Made by a program: the position numbers and the translations under genes. Positions 1 to 10,585 of a stretch of 64,000 bases of DNA are shown one piece after another. Origin of the DNA: Chrysosporum bergii ANA360D. Its GTDB lineage: Bacteria > Cyanobacteriota > Cyanobacteriia > Cyanobacteriales > Nostocaceae. A model generated the notes under the pieces. That model was not told the origin of the DNA. It ran no database searches and worked only from the letters and a program-made list of their open reading frames with translations. Location: positions 18,527 through 82,526 of the forward strand of contig NZ_JANQDH010000093.1 in assembly GCF_029891735.1 (NCBI RefSeq), given 5' to 3'. Numbering within the stretch: the stretch's first letter is position 1; each line of letters opens with the position of its first letter.

Positions 1-1455
1 GAAACAAGTGCTTAAATTCCACCATAGGGTACTGTTGTATAGTCCCTGTAAGCTAGAGGCATTATTGGCACTAGCTGCGGCATATTCATAAACTACTTGG
101 GAAATACCGTGAAATCCGGGATTGGTAATTCCAGATAGGGAAAAAGGATAAGCCAATGTAATGGCACTGGGAATCAACACTAAAATTGGATGAATCAGCA
201 AGATTACACTGGCAAGGATGATTTCTCGCCGTTCAATTTTGCGTCCTAAAAGTTCTGGGGTAGTTCCCACCATTAACCCTGTTAAGAACACACCCAAAAT
301 TAAGTAAATAAATAGGTAAGCTGTGCCAGTTCCTTGACTTCCCCAGATTATGCGAAGGAATAAGTTAAATAGGCTGGCAAATAATCCTGGTGGCATCAAT
401 GAATCTTGCATTCCATTGACAGCACCAGAGGTGGCTGTGGTGATCACTGCCCAAAGTGCTGTTTGTGTCACACCCAGTCTGATTTCTTTGCCCTCTAAAT
501 TAGGCTGCTGTGATTCCAATATACCATTTACCAGGGGATTACCTTGTTGTTCTCCATCTACGGCTAACCAAATCAGAATCACCAAGACTACAAATGTCAT
601 CCCAAATACCAGCCAAGCTTGTTTGCTATTTTTAGTAAATATGCCGTAGGTGTGAATTAATGATGCTGGAATGGCCATCATGGCCACGATTTCGATTAAA
701 TTAGTAGCGCCATTGGGATTTTCTAAGGGGTGGGCTGAGTTAACGCCAAAAAAACCAGATCCGTTATCACCCAACATTTTAATCATCTCAAAGGAGGCCA
801 CTGGCCCTCTAGCAATATATTGGGTGCTGCCTTCTAAGGTTTGCACTACTAGGGTTCCATCTAAGGTTTGCGGCACACCAAAGAAAACTAAAGCGATCGC
901 TCCCATTACTGATATGGGTAATAATATCCTGGTGATGGCAAGAGTGAGATCAACGTAAAAGTTACCCAGTTTTTTCCCAGTCAAACCACGAATAAAGGCA
1001 ATTCCTACCGCTAAACCTGTAGCTGCTGAGGTGAACATCAAAAACCCTAAAGCTGCTACCTGGCTAAAATAACTCAAGGTGGTTTCCCCTGTGTAGTGTT
1101 GTTGTCCTGTATTTGTGATAAATGACACTACAGTATGCAGTAATATATCCCATGTTGGGGCATCAAATCCATTAGGATTCCAAGGTAGTAATTTCTGACA
1201 AAATATTATTGCGTATACTAAAATACCCATACACAGGTTACTATACAGCACAGCCCGGATATACTGCCAACCTGTCATATCTTGTTTAGTCCCCACACCT
1301 GCTAAAACAAAAAAGCTACGCTCTATCGGCTTCATGAGCAGGTCTAGCAGTGTTCTTTCTCCCAAAAAAACACGGGCTATATATCTTCCCAAAAGGGGAA
1401 CCATTGCTACAACAATACACAGGGTTAAGCCGATTTGCCAAAAACCTTGTCCCAT
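1..1455 (-). CDS. kdpA: Potassium-transporting ATPase subunit A (3' end outside window)
   Basis: KdpA is the K+-binding, channel-like membrane subunit of the high-affinity KdpFABC pump. The reading frame is open from ATG at 1455 to the window edge (485 codons); about 80 C-terminal residues are expected beyond it. Pore-loop motifs are visible in order: [36 protein letters not shown], and near the edge a fourth loop reading [10 protein letters not shown]. The family normally has NNGS with a filter glycine in the fourth loop, so Ala there is odd. It lies downstream of priA on the same strand with its own candidate promoter. kdpB, kdpC and kdpD would be expected outside the window to the left. 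Identification is secure; the start was chosen because it is the only ATG close to the conserved N-terminus. Confidence 0.93.
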   Translation of the reverse strand, partial: MGQGFWQIGLTLCIVVAMVPLLGRYIARVFLGERTLLDLLMKPIERSFFVLAGVGTKQDMTGWQYIRAVLYSNLCMGILVYAIIFCQKLLPWNPNGFDAPTWDILLHTVVSFITNTGQQHYTGETTLSYFSQVAALGFLMFTSAATGLAVGIAFIRGLTGKKLGNFYVDLTLAITRILLPISVMGAIALVFFGVPQTLDGTLVVQTLEGSTQYIARGPVASFEMIKMLGDNGSGFFGVNSAHPLENPNGATNLIEIVAMMAIPASLIHTYGIFTKNSKQAWLVFGMTFVVLVILIWLAVDGEQQGNPLVNGILESQQPNLEGKEIRLGVTQTALWAVITTATSGAVNGMQDSLMPPGLFASLFNLFLRIIWGSQGTGTAYLFIYLILGVFLTGLMVGTTPELLGRKIERREIILASVILLIHPILVLIPSAITLAYPFSLSGITNPGFHGISQVVYEYAAASANNASSLQGLYNSTLWWNLSTCF

Positions 1456-1477
1456 TTATTTCCCACTCAATACAAAT

Positions 1478-1505
1478 TTAATAGTGAAAGCTAAAGGTTT
1501 GTCAA
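1478..1505 (-). promoter_or_regulatory. Candidate sigma70-type promoter of kdpA
   Basis: On the minus strand a perfect TTGACA (1500-1505) is followed after 16 bases by TATTAA (1478-1483), about 22 bases upstream of the kdpA ATG. The -35 is perfect and the -10 matches four of six bases. This is motif matching only. Confidence 0.4.
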
Positions 1506-1725
1506 TTATTACTATTTTTCAGATTCCTGAACAAGTTTCCGTAAAAAATACTGAAAATATACTTTCATATCATTCATGAATATCACCCCTAGTAAACACG
1601 CCCCAAACTAAACCCAAAGTTAGCAGAAAATTATATTGCATATTTAACTTTTTGGGTAGCAATAAAAGTTAAATTCAAATTTATTTCACCTTAGCTTGAT
1701 CTTAACTAAGGTAATATAAAATTTA

Positions 1726-4230
1726 TTACATTATATTGAGCGGATCAACATCTATAGTTAAACTGACACCATCACTACAAAGCGATCGCACTGACTCCCA
1801 ATCGGGTAACTGTGGCAAAGCATGGGGAGCAAATTTCAGTAATATTTGCCAGCGATAACGGTTAGCTACCCGCACCACGTTAGCTGGGGCTGGTCCGAGA
1901 ATTTCCAAATCTTGACTAGAACTTAAAGTTGTGGCCATGATTTGAGCGGTATTTTGTACTTGAATAGGGTCTAAACTACTTAGGCGTAATAAAATTAACC
2001 TGCCATAAGGGGGATAATTCAGGGCTTGCCGCTGTTCTAATTCCGTTTGGCAAAAAGACTGATAATCATGTTGTTGTACTGCGGCAATTACGGGATGTTC
2101 TGGGGTGTACGTTTGCACAATTACCCTGCCGGGATCATCGCCTCTACCAGCACGACCAGCTACTTGAGTCAACGTTTGAAAAGTCCTTTCATTGGCGCGA
2201 TAGTCTGATAAATGCAATAAACCATCAGCAGAAACAACACCCACAAACGTCACTTGGGGTAAATCTAAACCTTTGGTGATCATTTGTGTTCCCACTAATA
2301 AATTAGCTTCACCGTTGGCAAATTGAGTCAGTAGGGTACGGTGTGCGCCTTTGTTGCGGGTGGTATCGCTATCAAAACGGATAAAACTCAACTGAGGGAA
2401 CTGTTTGGCCAGTTCCTGGGCGACGCGCTGAGTACCGCTACCAAAGAATTTGAGGTAAGGGGAACTGCACTGGGGGCATTGCTGGGGATGCGATCGCGTA
2501 TAGTTACAGTAATGACAGCGTAGTAATTGCGGCGCTCCTGCTTCCGTCTGGTGATAGGATAGCGACACATCACAATGGGGACACTCAATCGCATATCCAC
2601 AACTACGACAAGAAACAAAAGTACTATGTCCCCTGCGATGGATAAATAAAATTCCCTGTTGTTGCTTTTCTTGCAGCTCATGCAGCGCTGCTTGTAGGGG
2701 TCTACTAAATATAGAGCGATTTCCCTGCTGTAACTCAAGCCGCATATCCACTAATTCCACTGGTGGTAATGGCCGGGAGTAAATGCGTTGGGGGAGGGAG
2801 AGGTAATAACAGTGGGGTGTGGGGATAGAAGAGTTGGTTAAACTTAGCCAACTTTCTAACGAAGGGGTAGCGGAACCTAAAACCAAAGGACAGTTTTCTA
2901 ATTCGGCTCGCCATTGGGCGACGGTGCGGGCGTGGTAGGTGGGAATGGGAGCATCCTGTTTAAAACTACCGTCGTGTTCCTCGTCTAAGATGATTAAACC
3001 TAAGTTGGTTAATGGCGCAAAAATGGCGCTACGAGTACCGATGACAATTTGAGCTTCTCCTGTGAGCATTTGTCGCCAGGTGTCATAACGTTCTCCTTCA
3101 GAAAGGGCGCTGTGATAAACGCTCACCTTACCCCCGAAACGAGCGCGGAAACGGTCGGTTAGCTGGGGGGTGAGTCCAATTTCTGGAACCAAGACCAGGG
3201 CAGATTTTCCCTGCTCCAGCAGAGGAGCTATGGCTTGTAAGTATACTTCTGTTTTCCCTGAACCAGTAATACCATGCAGCAAGACTTGAGCAAATCCATT
3301 TAGGGCTTGTATGGTGGTTAAGGCGTTTGCTTGGTGAATATTTAAAGTTTTGGGGCTATCTTGAGCTAATCCTAGTCCTTGTTCTGTTCGCAGCACTTCT
3401 TTTTCTTCGATGACAATGTAGCCCTTTTGCGCCATCGTCTTCAGGGTAGAGGAACTAGCATGACAAATTTGCAATAATTCACTTTGCCATAATTCCCCTC
3501 CCCGTCGCCGCAATATTTCTAAAATTTCTCTTTGGCGAGTAGTTAAGTCACCATCAATGGAACCAATCAAGGTGACGGCTTTTTGTTGTTTTGGTCGATT
3601 AAGTCGCGGTGGTTCTAAATAACTTTCTACTAACCCAAATTGCAATAACTCCCTGACACCTCTATAGGCTGTTTTGATCTTTTTTTGTAGGTAAATAAAA
3701 CTATAGTCTCCTGCGGGTTGACTTTGCAAAAGGTTTAAGACTTGTTGGGCTGGGGGACTGAGAAAAGTTAAAAATGAGGAAATTTCGGTTTTTATTTCTC
3801 CACTTGACACTAAGCGGATACGACGTTGCGATCGTCCCAGTAACCCTGGTGGTAGTGCTACCCGGATCACCTGAATCAAAGGCGTATAGTAATATGTCGC
3901 TACTCGATTTAATAATTCCCAATAGCTACTGGCGAAGAATCCTTCGCTGACTATATCTTCTACTTCCCGGATTTTTTCTGGTGGTAGCTCAATATTTAGT
4001 TTTGTCAATAAACGAATGGCGATCGCTCCCACTATTTGAGTCCCAAATGGTACACTCAAAATATCACCTGGTTTAATTTTTAACTGATTCGGCAGTCTAT
4101 AAGTAAATAGTCCCGTAGTTCCTGGACAGTCTACCAGCACTTCAATCCAGCGATTCACATTTTCAGACTGGTAAGTTTCCTTTGGTTCAGCCACTACCAA
4201 TTTTAGTGAATTTATCCCGCTTTTATACAT
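1726..4230 (-). CDS. priA: Primosomal protein N' (replication restart helicase PriA)
   Basis: PriA is a 3'-5' superfamily 2 helicase that recognises stalled forks and reloads the replicative helicase. The 834-residue product has an N-terminal fork-binding region, a Walker A motif HGITGSGKT near residue 325, a DEEHD Walker B box near 415, and paired zinc-binding cysteines (CRSCGY, CPHC, CHYC, CPQC) at about 540-590. Late helicase motifs GTQMITKGLD and AGRAGRG follow near 645-695. Length is slightly above the usual 730-820 owing to a cyanobacterial N-terminal extension. It starts at the first ATG after a long AT-rich spacer and is followed, after 270 bases, by kdpA on the same strand; no functional link to kdpA is evident. 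Confidence 0.96.
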   Translation of the reverse strand: MYKSGINSLKLVVAEPKETYQSENVNRWIEVLVDCPGTTGLFTYRLPNQLKIKPGDILSVPFGTQIVGAIAIRLLTKLNIELPPEKIREVEDIVSEGFFASSYWELLNRVATYYYTPLIQVIRVALPPGLLGRSQRRIRLVSSGEIKTEISSFLTFLSPPAQQVLNLLQSQPAGDYSFIYLQKKIKTAYRGVRELLQFGLVESYLEPPRLNRPKQQKAVTLIGSIDGDLTTRQREILEILRRRGGELWQSELLQICHASSSTLKTMAQKGYIVIEEKEVLRTEQGLGLAQDSPKTLNIHQANALTTIQALNGFAQVLLHGITGSGKTEVYLQAIAPLLEQGKSALVLVPEIGLTPQLTDRFRARFGGKVSVYHSALSEGERYDTWRQMLTGEAQIVIGTRSAIFAPLTNLGLIILDEEHDGSFKQDAPIPTYHARTVAQWRAELENCPLVLGSATPSLESWLSLTNSSIPTPHCYYLSLPQRIYSRPLPPVELVDMRLELQQGNRSIFSRPLQAALHELQEKQQQGILFIHRRGHSTFVSCRSCGYAIECPHCDVSLSYHQTEAGAPQLLRCHYCNYTRSHPQQCPQCSSPYLKFFGSGTQRVAQELAKQFPQLSFIRFDSDTTRNKGAHRTLLTQFANGEANLLVGTQMITKGLDLPQVTFVGVVSADGLLHLSDYRANERTFQTLTQVAGRAGRGDDPGRVIVQTYTPEHPVIAAVQQHDYQSFCQTELEQRQALNYPPYGRLILLRLSSLDPIQVQNTAQIMATTLSSSQDLEILGPAPANVVRVANRYRWQILLKFAPHALPQLPDWESVRSLCSDGVSLTIDVDPLNIM

Positions 4231-5082
4231 ATTTTTTTCAATTTTTGCACTTAGTTTTTTTGAGTTTAGTTAACTTTATAAAACATTTTGATTTTTAGCG
4301 GTAAATTGTATTTCATAATACTTTTATCACCCATAATACTTGATAATTTGCCTTTTCTGTAATTTACCAGACAATTTTGTCTTAACAATACGTGGCATAA
4401 ATATTTAAAGTCCACTAGAAAATATAAACTTATCTCTCCTGAGATAGCAGATCATAGTCTGACTAACTACTAAATAGGATATAGTGTTTTTCAGCCTGTT
4501 GGTAGATATTCAACCCTTTGTGTCTGTGAGATGCTTTTATACAAATAAGTTATTCCAGAAATTAGACTGGTCAACCCATGTGTTTCAGGAAGCTCGATGA
4601 AATAAGCATGGCAACCCAAGACTATAAATTCTGTAATAATTTTTCACCTGTCAAGCTTAAAAATTTATGTAACTATATAAAAGGTTAGGCTAGGGAGGTG
4701 TAAAGGCTGAGTTGTTTTCATTTGTTAAAGTGGATAAAGGTTGAGGGGATTTGACAGATTTGGGTCTTAAGAAAAAAATAAGAAATATCTCTGTTGGAAC
4801 CTGAGAAGATAGTTTTTGGGTGCAAAAACCAGTATTTGTTAGAGGTTCTATGGAACAAGAACCAAGAAATGACAGCTAGGGACTGGTTTTCACTAATGAA
4901 TAAGCAATGAGTAAGAAGATGTAACTGGATGAGGGTAAATAAAGTTAAAAAGGATGGGAGGCGTGTTTACTCGCAACATAAATGGGTTTATTCCTGCTGA
5001 ATTACTTATTGGTCTGATCAAGGGGTGCATTTGTTTGTTAGGGAAAACTACTAACCTTCAAGCAAGCGGCTGTCAATAAATT
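4231..5082. other. Long intergenic region between divergent priA and sigC
   Basis: This 850-base AT-rich spacer holds the upstream regions of priA (leftward) and sigC (rightward). I see no tRNA, no convincing reading frame and no strong hairpin with a T run. A TTGACA at 4751-4756 has no good -10 partner. A long leader or a small RNA is possible but not shown by the sequence. Confidence 0.5.
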
Positions 5083-6252
5083 ATGTACCAAACAAAGCAA
5101 AAATCCCTAAAGGAAACTATGAACATTGCTGAATTGGGAACAATGGAAATACTGGAAACCACTGCCGAACATGAGGAACAGTCACTCGAACTTCTAGAAC
5201 CGGTGATGGAGTTAGAAGCCCCAATCATGGAAAATCTCGAATCCGAGGAACGTGATGGGGATGATATGGCAGCTGCTCGACCTTCAGGATACAATAAAAC
5301 CGAGCATGATGATGCTGTGGGCGCATTTTTTAAAGAAATGGCCCGTTATCCGTTGTTAAAACCCGACGAAGAAGTAGAGTTAGCGCGGCGAGTCCGGTTT
5401 CTGGAGGAAGTTAGGGAGGTACAAGCCGCTTTGGAATTACAACTGGGACAAAGTGCAACTAAGGTACAAGTGGCCTCCCAGCTAGAAATGACAGAAAAGC
5501 AACTAGACAATCGCTTATATCAAGGTAGAGTAGCCAAACGGAAAATGATTCGCTCAAACCTGAGATTAGTGGTGTCAATTGCCAAGCGCTACCTAAATCG
5601 GGGCGTACCTTTTCTAGATTTAATTCAGGAAGGGGCTATGGGTTTAAATCGGGCTACAGAAAAATTTGATCCCGATAAAGGTTATAAGTTTTCTACCTAT
5701 GCTTACTGGTGGATCAGACAAGCAATCACCCGGGCGATCGCCAACGATGCGCGAACCATCCGTTTACCCATCCACATCGTTGAAAAACTTAACAAACTCA
5801 AAAAAGCCCAACGAGAACTAAAGCAAAAACTCTGTCGCAATCCCAACGAAGCAGAAATGGCAGAAGCTTTAGAAATTACCGTGCAACAACTGCGCCAATT
5901 GCAACAGTTAAGGCGACAAGCACTGTCTCTCAATCACCGTGTCGGTAAAGAAGAAGACACGGAACTGATGGACTTACTAGAAGATGAAGACAACCTCTCT
6001 CCCGAAGCAAAAATGAATGAAAACATGATGCGTCAGGAGATTTGGGATGTTTTGGGGGATGTGCTGACCCCTAGGGAGAAAGACGTAATTTCTTTGCGCT
6101 ACGGTTTGACCACCAGCGAACCTTGTACTTTAGAGGAGGTGGGCAATATGTTTAACCTGTCCCGTGAACGAGTGCGACAAATTCAAAGTAAAGCTATGCG
6201 GAAGTTACGCCGCCCTCATATTGCCAAGCGATTAAAGGGATGGTTAATCTAA
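5083..6252 (+). CDS. sigC: Group 2 RNA polymerase sigma factor, SigC type
   Basis: This is a sigma70-family factor of 389 residues. Region 2 carries the core-binding and -10 recognition block with DLIQEGAMGLNRATEKFDP and KGYKFSTYAYWWIRQAITRAI at about residues 180-220. Region 4 has the helix-turn-helix TLEEVGNMFNLSRERVRQI near the C-terminus. It differs from the principal SigA (different N-terminus, RLKGWLI ending) and matches what I recall of cyanobacterial SigC, a non-essential sigma used in nutrient or growth-phase adaptation. The N-terminal 75 residues are strongly acidic. Start: ATG 5083 has no Shine-Dalgarno, whereas the in-frame ATG at 5119 is preceded by AAGGA, so the protein may begin 12 residues later. 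Assignment to SigC rather than another group 2 factor is from memory of the family. Confidence 0.85.
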   Translation: MYQTKQKSLKETMNIAELGTMEILETTAEHEEQSLELLEPVMELEAPIMENLESEERDGDDMAAARPSGYNKTEHDDAVGAFFKEMARYPLLKPDEEVELARRVRFLEEVREVQAALELQLGQSATKVQVASQLEMTEKQLDNRLYQGRVAKRKMIRSNLRLVVSIAKRYLNRGVPFLDLIQEGAMGLNRATEKFDPDKGYKFSTYAYWWIRQAITRAIANDARTIRLPIHIVEKLNKLKKAQRELKQKLCRNPNEAEMAEALEITVQQLRQLQQLRRQALSLNHRVGKEEDTELMDLLEDEDNLSPEAKMNENMMRQEIWDVLGDVLTPREKDVISLRYGLTTSEPCTLEEVGNMFNLSRERVRQIQSKAMRKLRRPHIAKRLKGWLI

Positions 6253-6460
6253 ATTCTCAATGCAAGTCCTGAATCAAGTCTGTAGCTATTAGAGCTTTTT
6301 TCGGTCTAGTGAGGTACATTTTAATTTGACTAGCCAATTGCTGAACAAGCCATAAGATGCCAACTCAAGTAGTCACACAGCTAAGTATAATCTTAGTCAA
6401 GCTGAGTAGGGGGGCTTTGACACTCCCAAGACGATATGATTTAATAAGTCATATTAGAAT

Positions 6461-6481
6461 CCCCTGTGTTTCAACCAGGGG
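6461..6481 (+). repeat. Short inverted repeat in the leader of the GNAT gene
   Basis: CCCCTG and CAGGGG are separated by nine bases and end 15 bases before the downstream ATG. There is no T run, so this is not an obvious terminator. It could form a small hairpin just upstream of the ribosome binding site. Confidence 0.35.
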
Positions 6482-6496
6482 AAATGTCAAGGATTT

Positions 6497-6997
6497 ATGA
6501 CTTCTTCTACCCATTTGATTTTGCGGTTTGCAGAACCAGCTGATAGCAAAGTGTTGTTTGATTTAATCACGGGGCTTGCTGAGTATGAAAAATTGTCTCA
6601 GGCTGTAACTGGTAATGCTTTAGCTCTCCAGGATCATTTATTTGGCTCCCCAAAATATATTGAGGCAATATTAGCAGAATATGCAGGGCAAGCTGTTGGT
6701 TTTGCCCTGTTTTTTCATAACTATTCCACGTTTTTAACTAAGCCAGGAATTTATTTAGAAGATTTGTTTGTTTTACCAGAATATCGCCGTCAAGGTATTG
6801 GTAAGGCTTTGTTATCTAAAGTAGCCCAAATAGCCATAGAGCGCAATTGTGGACGTTTAGAATGGAGTGTTTTAGATTGGAACCAATCAGCACAAGCATT
6901 CTATCGCAGTATGGGGGCTACTATTTTAGAAGATTGGCGTATTTGTCGGGTTACAGCAGAAGCTATGCAGGAGTTAGCCGAAGTTGATCAACCATGA
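6497..6997 (+). CDS. GNAT family N-acetyltransferase
   Basis: The 166-residue protein has a complete GNAT fold: strand-loop YLEDLFVLPEYR followed by the acetyl-CoA pyrophosphate loop RRQGIGKALL at about residues 96-106, and the C-terminal WNQSAQAFYRSMGA helix. The pattern is close to the spermidine/thialysine acetyltransferase branch (SSAT-like), which acetylates small amines, but the substrate cannot be read from sequence. It begins at ATG 6497 with a weak AAGG upstream. It stands alone between sigC and petJ, same strand, with spacers of 244 and 142 bases. Confidence 0.88.
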   Translation: MTSSTHLILRFAEPADSKVLFDLITGLAEYEKLSQAVTGNALALQDHLFGSPKYIEAILAEYAGQAVGFALFFHNYSTFLTKPGIYLEDLFVLPEYRRQGIGKALLSKVAQIAIERNCGRLEWSVLDWNQSAQAFYRSMGATILEDWRICRVTAEAMQELAEVDQP

Positions 6998-7139
6998 AAG
7001 TTGCTCGCACTCGTGGGCTTTCAGGTTTCATCCCGCCGCATCTAGTTTGACGGCTTGTCTTTTGACCTTGGCAATTAATTTAACTCACAATTATTACAGG
7101 TCTTAGACCAAATCAGCCGTTTTGCAGAGAGAACAGAAC

Positions 7140-7475
7140 ATGAAAAAAATCATTGTCATGCTGCTTTTAGGCATAACTATCTTCACCTTTGCCCTCAGCA
7201 GTCCAGCTTTAGCAGCAGATACTGCTCATGGGGCTAAAATATTTAATGCTAATTGTAACGCTTGTCATCTGGGCGGTAAGAATGTAGTTCAAGCCAATAA
7301 AAATTTGAAAAAGGAAGCCCTGGAAAAATACGCCATGTACTCACAAGAGGCAATTATTACCCAAGTCACCAAAGGTAAAGGAGCTATGCCAGCCTTTAAA
7401 GGACGTTTAAAACCACAAGACATTGAAGATGTAGCAGCCTACGTACTAGCACAAGCCGAGAAAGGTTGGCGGTAG
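7140..7475 (+). CDS. petJ: Cytochrome c6 (soluble luminal electron carrier)
   Basis: Cytochrome c6 carries electrons from cytochrome b6f to photosystem I (and to the terminal oxidase) in the thylakoid lumen, replacing plastocyanin when copper is scarce. The 111-residue precursor starts MKKIIVML, has a Sec signal peptide ending ALA before residue 26, and a mature part of about 86 residues with haem motif CNACH (Cys39, Cys42, His43) and the Met ligand in GAMPAF near residue 84. The start at 7140 was preferred over an in-frame TTG at 7122 because it places the charged signal-peptide end at the N-terminus. Expression under copper limitation is known in the family; no operator was recognised here. 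Confidence 0.95.
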   Translation: MKKIIVMLLLGITIFTFALSSPALAADTAHGAKIFNANCNACHLGGKNVVQANKNLKKEALEKYAMYSQEAIITQVTKGKGAMPAFKGRLKPQDIEDVAAYVLAQAEKGWR

Positions 7476-7497
7476 TTATATCAAGTCCCTTTACTTA

Positions 7498-7521
7498 CTT
7501 ACCCCAGAGTTCTGGGGTAAG
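7498..7521 (+). terminator. Perfect hairpin downstream of petJ
   Basis: CTTACCCCAG and CTGGGGTAAG form a 10-base perfect stem with a four-base loop, 22 bases after the petJ stop. It lacks a following T run, so it may act as an mRNA-stabilising 3' hairpin or an inefficient terminator. Confidence 0.5.
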
Positions 7522-7765
7522 CTGTTGTGAAGCTAAATCCAATAATCTGTATTTCATCAACAACGGTAATTAACCGAACCGGCTCCACTCTAACAAATTT
7601 TCAACCAGTCTCGGCTAAACTAAAAATTATCAACACCAAAATTAAATTAAAATCGGCAGACGATCTGGCACAGTTACCCCATAGCCGGAATTTCGTTTTA
7701 AATTAGAGATATAAGTTAAAGGAAAAACTCTTACAATAGAGTCCCAGATTGCCAAATCATTAAAA

Positions 7766-10420
7766 ATGCAGCCTACAGATCCCAATAAATTTACTGATAC
7801 AGCCTGGGAAGCAATTGTCAAATCTCAGGACGTGGTTCGTGCATATCAACAACAGCAGCTAGATGTTGAACATTTAATTATTGCTCTTTTACAAGAACCT
7901 ACCAGTTTAGCTATCCGCATTTTAGCCAGGGCTGAAGTTGACCCCAGCCGCTTGCAGCAGCAATTAGAAGTTTTTACCCAGCGTCAACCAAAAGTGGGTA
8001 AAAGTGATCAGCTGTATCTAGGTCGCCATTTGGATGTTTTACTAGACCGGGCGGCAGAAATTAAAGTTAAAATGCAGGATACCTACATCTCTGTAGAACA
8101 TCTGATTTTGGCTTTTGCGGATGATGAACGCATCGGAAGGCGGATAATTAAGGGTTTTAATACAGATAGCGCTAAGTTGGAGGCACAGATTAAAAGTATT
8201 CGTGGTAGCCAAAAAGTCACAGACCAAAACCCAGAATCTCGCTACGAAGCTTTACAAAAATTTGGCAGAGATTTAACAGAACAAGCTAAAGCCGGAAAGT
8301 TAGACCCGGTAATTGGCAGGGATGACGAAATTCGCCGGGTAATTCAAGTGCTATCCCGTCGCAGTAAAAATAACCCGGTGCTAATTGGTGAACCTGGTGT
8401 GGGTAAAACCGCCATCGCTGAGGCTTTAGCCCAGCGTATGGTTAACGGTGATGTCCCGGAATCTTTGAAAAATCGCCAGTTGATTTCTTTAGATATTGGT
8501 AGTTTGATTGCTGGGGCTAAATTACGAGGGGAGTTTGAAGAACGCCTAAAAGCAGTTCTCCGGGAAGTGACAGAATCTAACGGTCAAATTGTCTTATTTA
8601 TTGATGAACTGCACACTGTTGTTGGTACTGGTTCTAATCAACAAGGGGCTATGGATGCAGGGAATTTACTCAAACCCATGCTAGCCCGCGGAGAATTGCG
8701 CTGTATTGGCGCGACTACATTGGATGAATATAGGAAATTTATTGAAAAAGACGCAGCCCTAGAACGTCGTTTTCAGCAAGTCTTGGTGGGTGAACCAAGT
8801 GTGGAAAATACTATTTCTATCCTCCGGGGGTTAAAAGAACGCTATGAGGTTCACCATAATGTGAAAATTTCTGACTCGGCTTTAGTGGCGGCCGCCACTT
8901 TGTCAGCACGTTACATCAGCGATCGCTTTTTGCCAGATAAAGCCATAGACTTGGTAGATGAAGCAGCAGCCCAGTTGAAAATGGAAATTACTTCCAAACC
9001 GGCAGAACTGGAAGCCATTGACCGGCGGTTGATGCAGCTAGAAATGGAAAAGCTATCTTTAGCGGGAGAGGAAAAGGAAACTAGTGCAGCTAAGGAGCGT
9101 TTTCACCGCATTGAGCAAGAAATTGCTGCTTTAACCCTCAAACAGCAAAAATTTAATGAACAGTGGCAGGGTGAAAAACAGCTATTAGAAGCTATCAGCA
9201 TCTTAAAAAAAGAAGAAGATGCCCTGCGGGTACAAATAGAACAAGCCGAACGGGCTTATGATTTGAACAAAGCGGCTCAATTAAAGTATGGCAAATTAGA
9301 AGGGGTGCAGCGCGATCGCGAAGCTAAGGAAGCCCAACTATTAGAGATTCAAAACCAAGGTTCTACCCTGCTGCGAGAACAAGTCACAGAGGCGGATATT
9401 GCCGAAATTGTGGCTAAATGGACTGGTATACCTGTTAATCGTCTTTTAGCATCGGAACGGCAAAAACTTCTGCAACTAGAAAATCATTTGCATCAACGAG
9501 TGATTGGACAACAGGAAGCAGTGGCTGCGGTCTCTGCTGCTATTCGTCGGGCTAGGGCGGGAATGAAAGATCCCAGCCGTCCCATAGGTTCATTTTTGTT
9601 CATGGGACCTACGGGAGTAGGTAAAACAGAATTAGCCCGCGCTTTAGCCCAGTTTCTCTTTGACTCTGATGATGCTTTGGTGCGGTTGGATATGTCTGAG
9701 TATATGGAAAAACACTCTGTATCTAGGTTGGTGGGCGCTCCTCCTGGATATGTGGGTTATGAGGAAGGCGGTCAACTTTCCGAAACTGTGCGCCGTCGTC
9801 CTTACTCAGTGGTGCTACTGGATGAGGTGGAAAAAGCACATCCAGATGTGTTTAATATTTTATTACAGGTGTTGGATGATGGCAGAATCACTGACTCCCA
9901 AGGAAGGGTGGTAGATTTTCGTAACACCGTCATAGTCATGACTAGCAACCTCGGCAGCGATTATATTTTAGATGTGTCTGGGGATGATAGTAAGTATGAA
10001 ATGATGCAAACTAGGGTGACAAATGCCCTGCGATCGCACTTCCGCCCGGAATTTATCAACCGAGTAGATGATATCATCCTTTTCCACGCACTCAGCCGTT
10101 CAGAAATGCGCCATATTATCCGCATACAACTAAAACGGGTAGAAAAACTGCTGCAAGAGCAAAAAATATCTTTGGAAATATCTGCCGCAGCTTGTGACTA
10201 TTTAGTAGAAGCTGGCTATGATCCAGTTTACGGCGCGCGACCCCTCAAGCGGGCAATTCAGCGACAAGTAGAAAACCCGCTGGCCACCAAGTTATTAGAA
10301 AACACTTTCATCTCTGGAGACACAATTTTCATTGACATAGGAGAACAGGGTTTAACTTTTAGTAAAACCATGCCGATAAAAGTTACTCTCTCATCATCCC
10401 CCGTTCAAGTATTAGAGTAA
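7766..10420 (+). CDS. clpB: ATP-dependent disaggregase ClpB
   Basis: ClpB threads aggregated proteins through a hexameric ring together with DnaK. The 884-residue product has the N-terminal Clp repeat domain (to about 150), AAA1 with Walker A GEPGVGKT near 208 and sensor region [10 protein letters not shown], the long coiled-coil middle domain (about 405-530) that distinguishes ClpB from ClpC/ClpA, AAA2 with GPTGVGKTE near 612, and the C-terminal D2-small domain. Length is normal for the family (860-890). Cyanobacteria often carry two clpB genes; the N-terminus here does not let me decide between them. No CIRCE element (the HrcA operator) is present in the 290-base upstream spacer. Confidence 0.96.
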   Translation: MQPTDPNKFTDTAWEAIVKSQDVVRAYQQQQLDVEHLIIALLQEPTSLAIRILARAEVDPSRLQQQLEVFTQRQPKVGKSDQLYLGRHLDVLLDRAAEIKVKMQDTYISVEHLILAFADDERIGRRIIKGFNTDSAKLEAQIKSIRGSQKVTDQNPESRYEALQKFGRDLTEQAKAGKLDPVIGRDDEIRRVIQVLSRRSKNNPVLIGEPGVGKTAIAEALAQRMVNGDVPESLKNRQLISLDIGSLIAGAKLRGEFEERLKAVLREVTESNGQIVLFIDELHTVVGTGSNQQGAMDAGNLLKPMLARGELRCIGATTLDEYRKFIEKDAALERRFQQVLVGEPSVENTISILRGLKERYEVHHNVKISDSALVAAATLSARYISDRFLPDKAIDLVDEAAAQLKMEITSKPAELEAIDRRLMQLEMEKLSLAGEEKETSAAKERFHRIEQEIAALTLKQQKFNEQWQGEKQLLEAISILKKEEDALRVQIEQAERAYDLNKAAQLKYGKLEGVQRDREAKEAQLLEIQNQGSTLLREQVTEADIAEIVAKWTGIPVNRLLASERQKLLQLENHLHQRVIGQQEAVAAVSAAIRRARAGMKDPSRPIGSFLFMGPTGVGKTELARALAQFLFDSDDALVRLDMSEYMEKHSVSRLVGAPPGYVGYEEGGQLSETVRRRPYSVVLLDEVEKAHPDVFNILLQVLDDGRITDSQGRVVDFRNTVIVMTSNLGSDYILDVSGDDSKYEMMQTRVTNALRSHFRPEFINRVDDIILFHALSRSEMRHIIRIQLKRVEKLLQEQKISLEISAAACDYLVEAGYDPVYGARPLKRAIQRQVENPLATKLLENTFISGDTIFIDIGEQGLTFSKTMPIKVTLSSSPVQVLE

Positions 10421-10433
10421 AAAATTTCGTAGT

Positions 10434-10449
10434 GAGGACTTTAGTCCTC
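10434..10449. repeat. Palindrome downstream of clpB
   Basis: GAGGACT and AGTCCTC flank TT, 14 bases after the clpB stop. No T run follows on either strand in the right place. This type of short palindrome is common between cyanobacterial genes. Confidence 0.45.
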
Positions 10450-10472
10450 CCAAAAAACACAATAAACTCTTC

Positions 10473-10505
10473 TAAGCTGTTACACATTGAATTTGTATCA
10501 CCGTA
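10473..10505 (+). mobile_element. Fragment of MITE-like element (family 2)
   Basis: The stretch TAAGCTGTTACACATTGAAT and a few further bases match, with one or two changes, the left end of the complete element at 56381-56492. Only the left end is found here, so this is a remnant or a shared palindromic unit between clpB and the DUF2264 gene. Confidence 0.5.
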
Positions 10506-10585
10506 GCCATGGTATACCGCCATTGCCTATGTTTAGGAAAGACAGATGATTGGATTTAGCAGCACAACAACTTACCACAAATATT

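Noticed and set aside
1575..1577. A 21-codon frame (ATG at 1577, minus) upstream of kdpA, considered as kdpF.
   Set aside because: The peptide is polar and basic rather than the hydrophobic single helix of KdpF.
1591..4971. A shared 12-mer GGCGTGTTTACT upstream of kdpA (1591-1602, minus) and upstream of sigC (4960-4971, plus), considered as a common operator.
   Set aside because: Many 12-base matches are expected by chance within 64 kb, and neither copy is palindromic or at a matching distance from its gene.
4231..5082. A possible structured RNA gene in the long spacer before sigC.
   Set aside because: No tRNA signature, strong hairpin or T-run terminator was found, so nothing supports it.
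7476..7765. Search for a CIRCE element upstream of clpB.
   Set aside because: No TTAGCACTC-N9-GAGTGCTAA or close variant is present.
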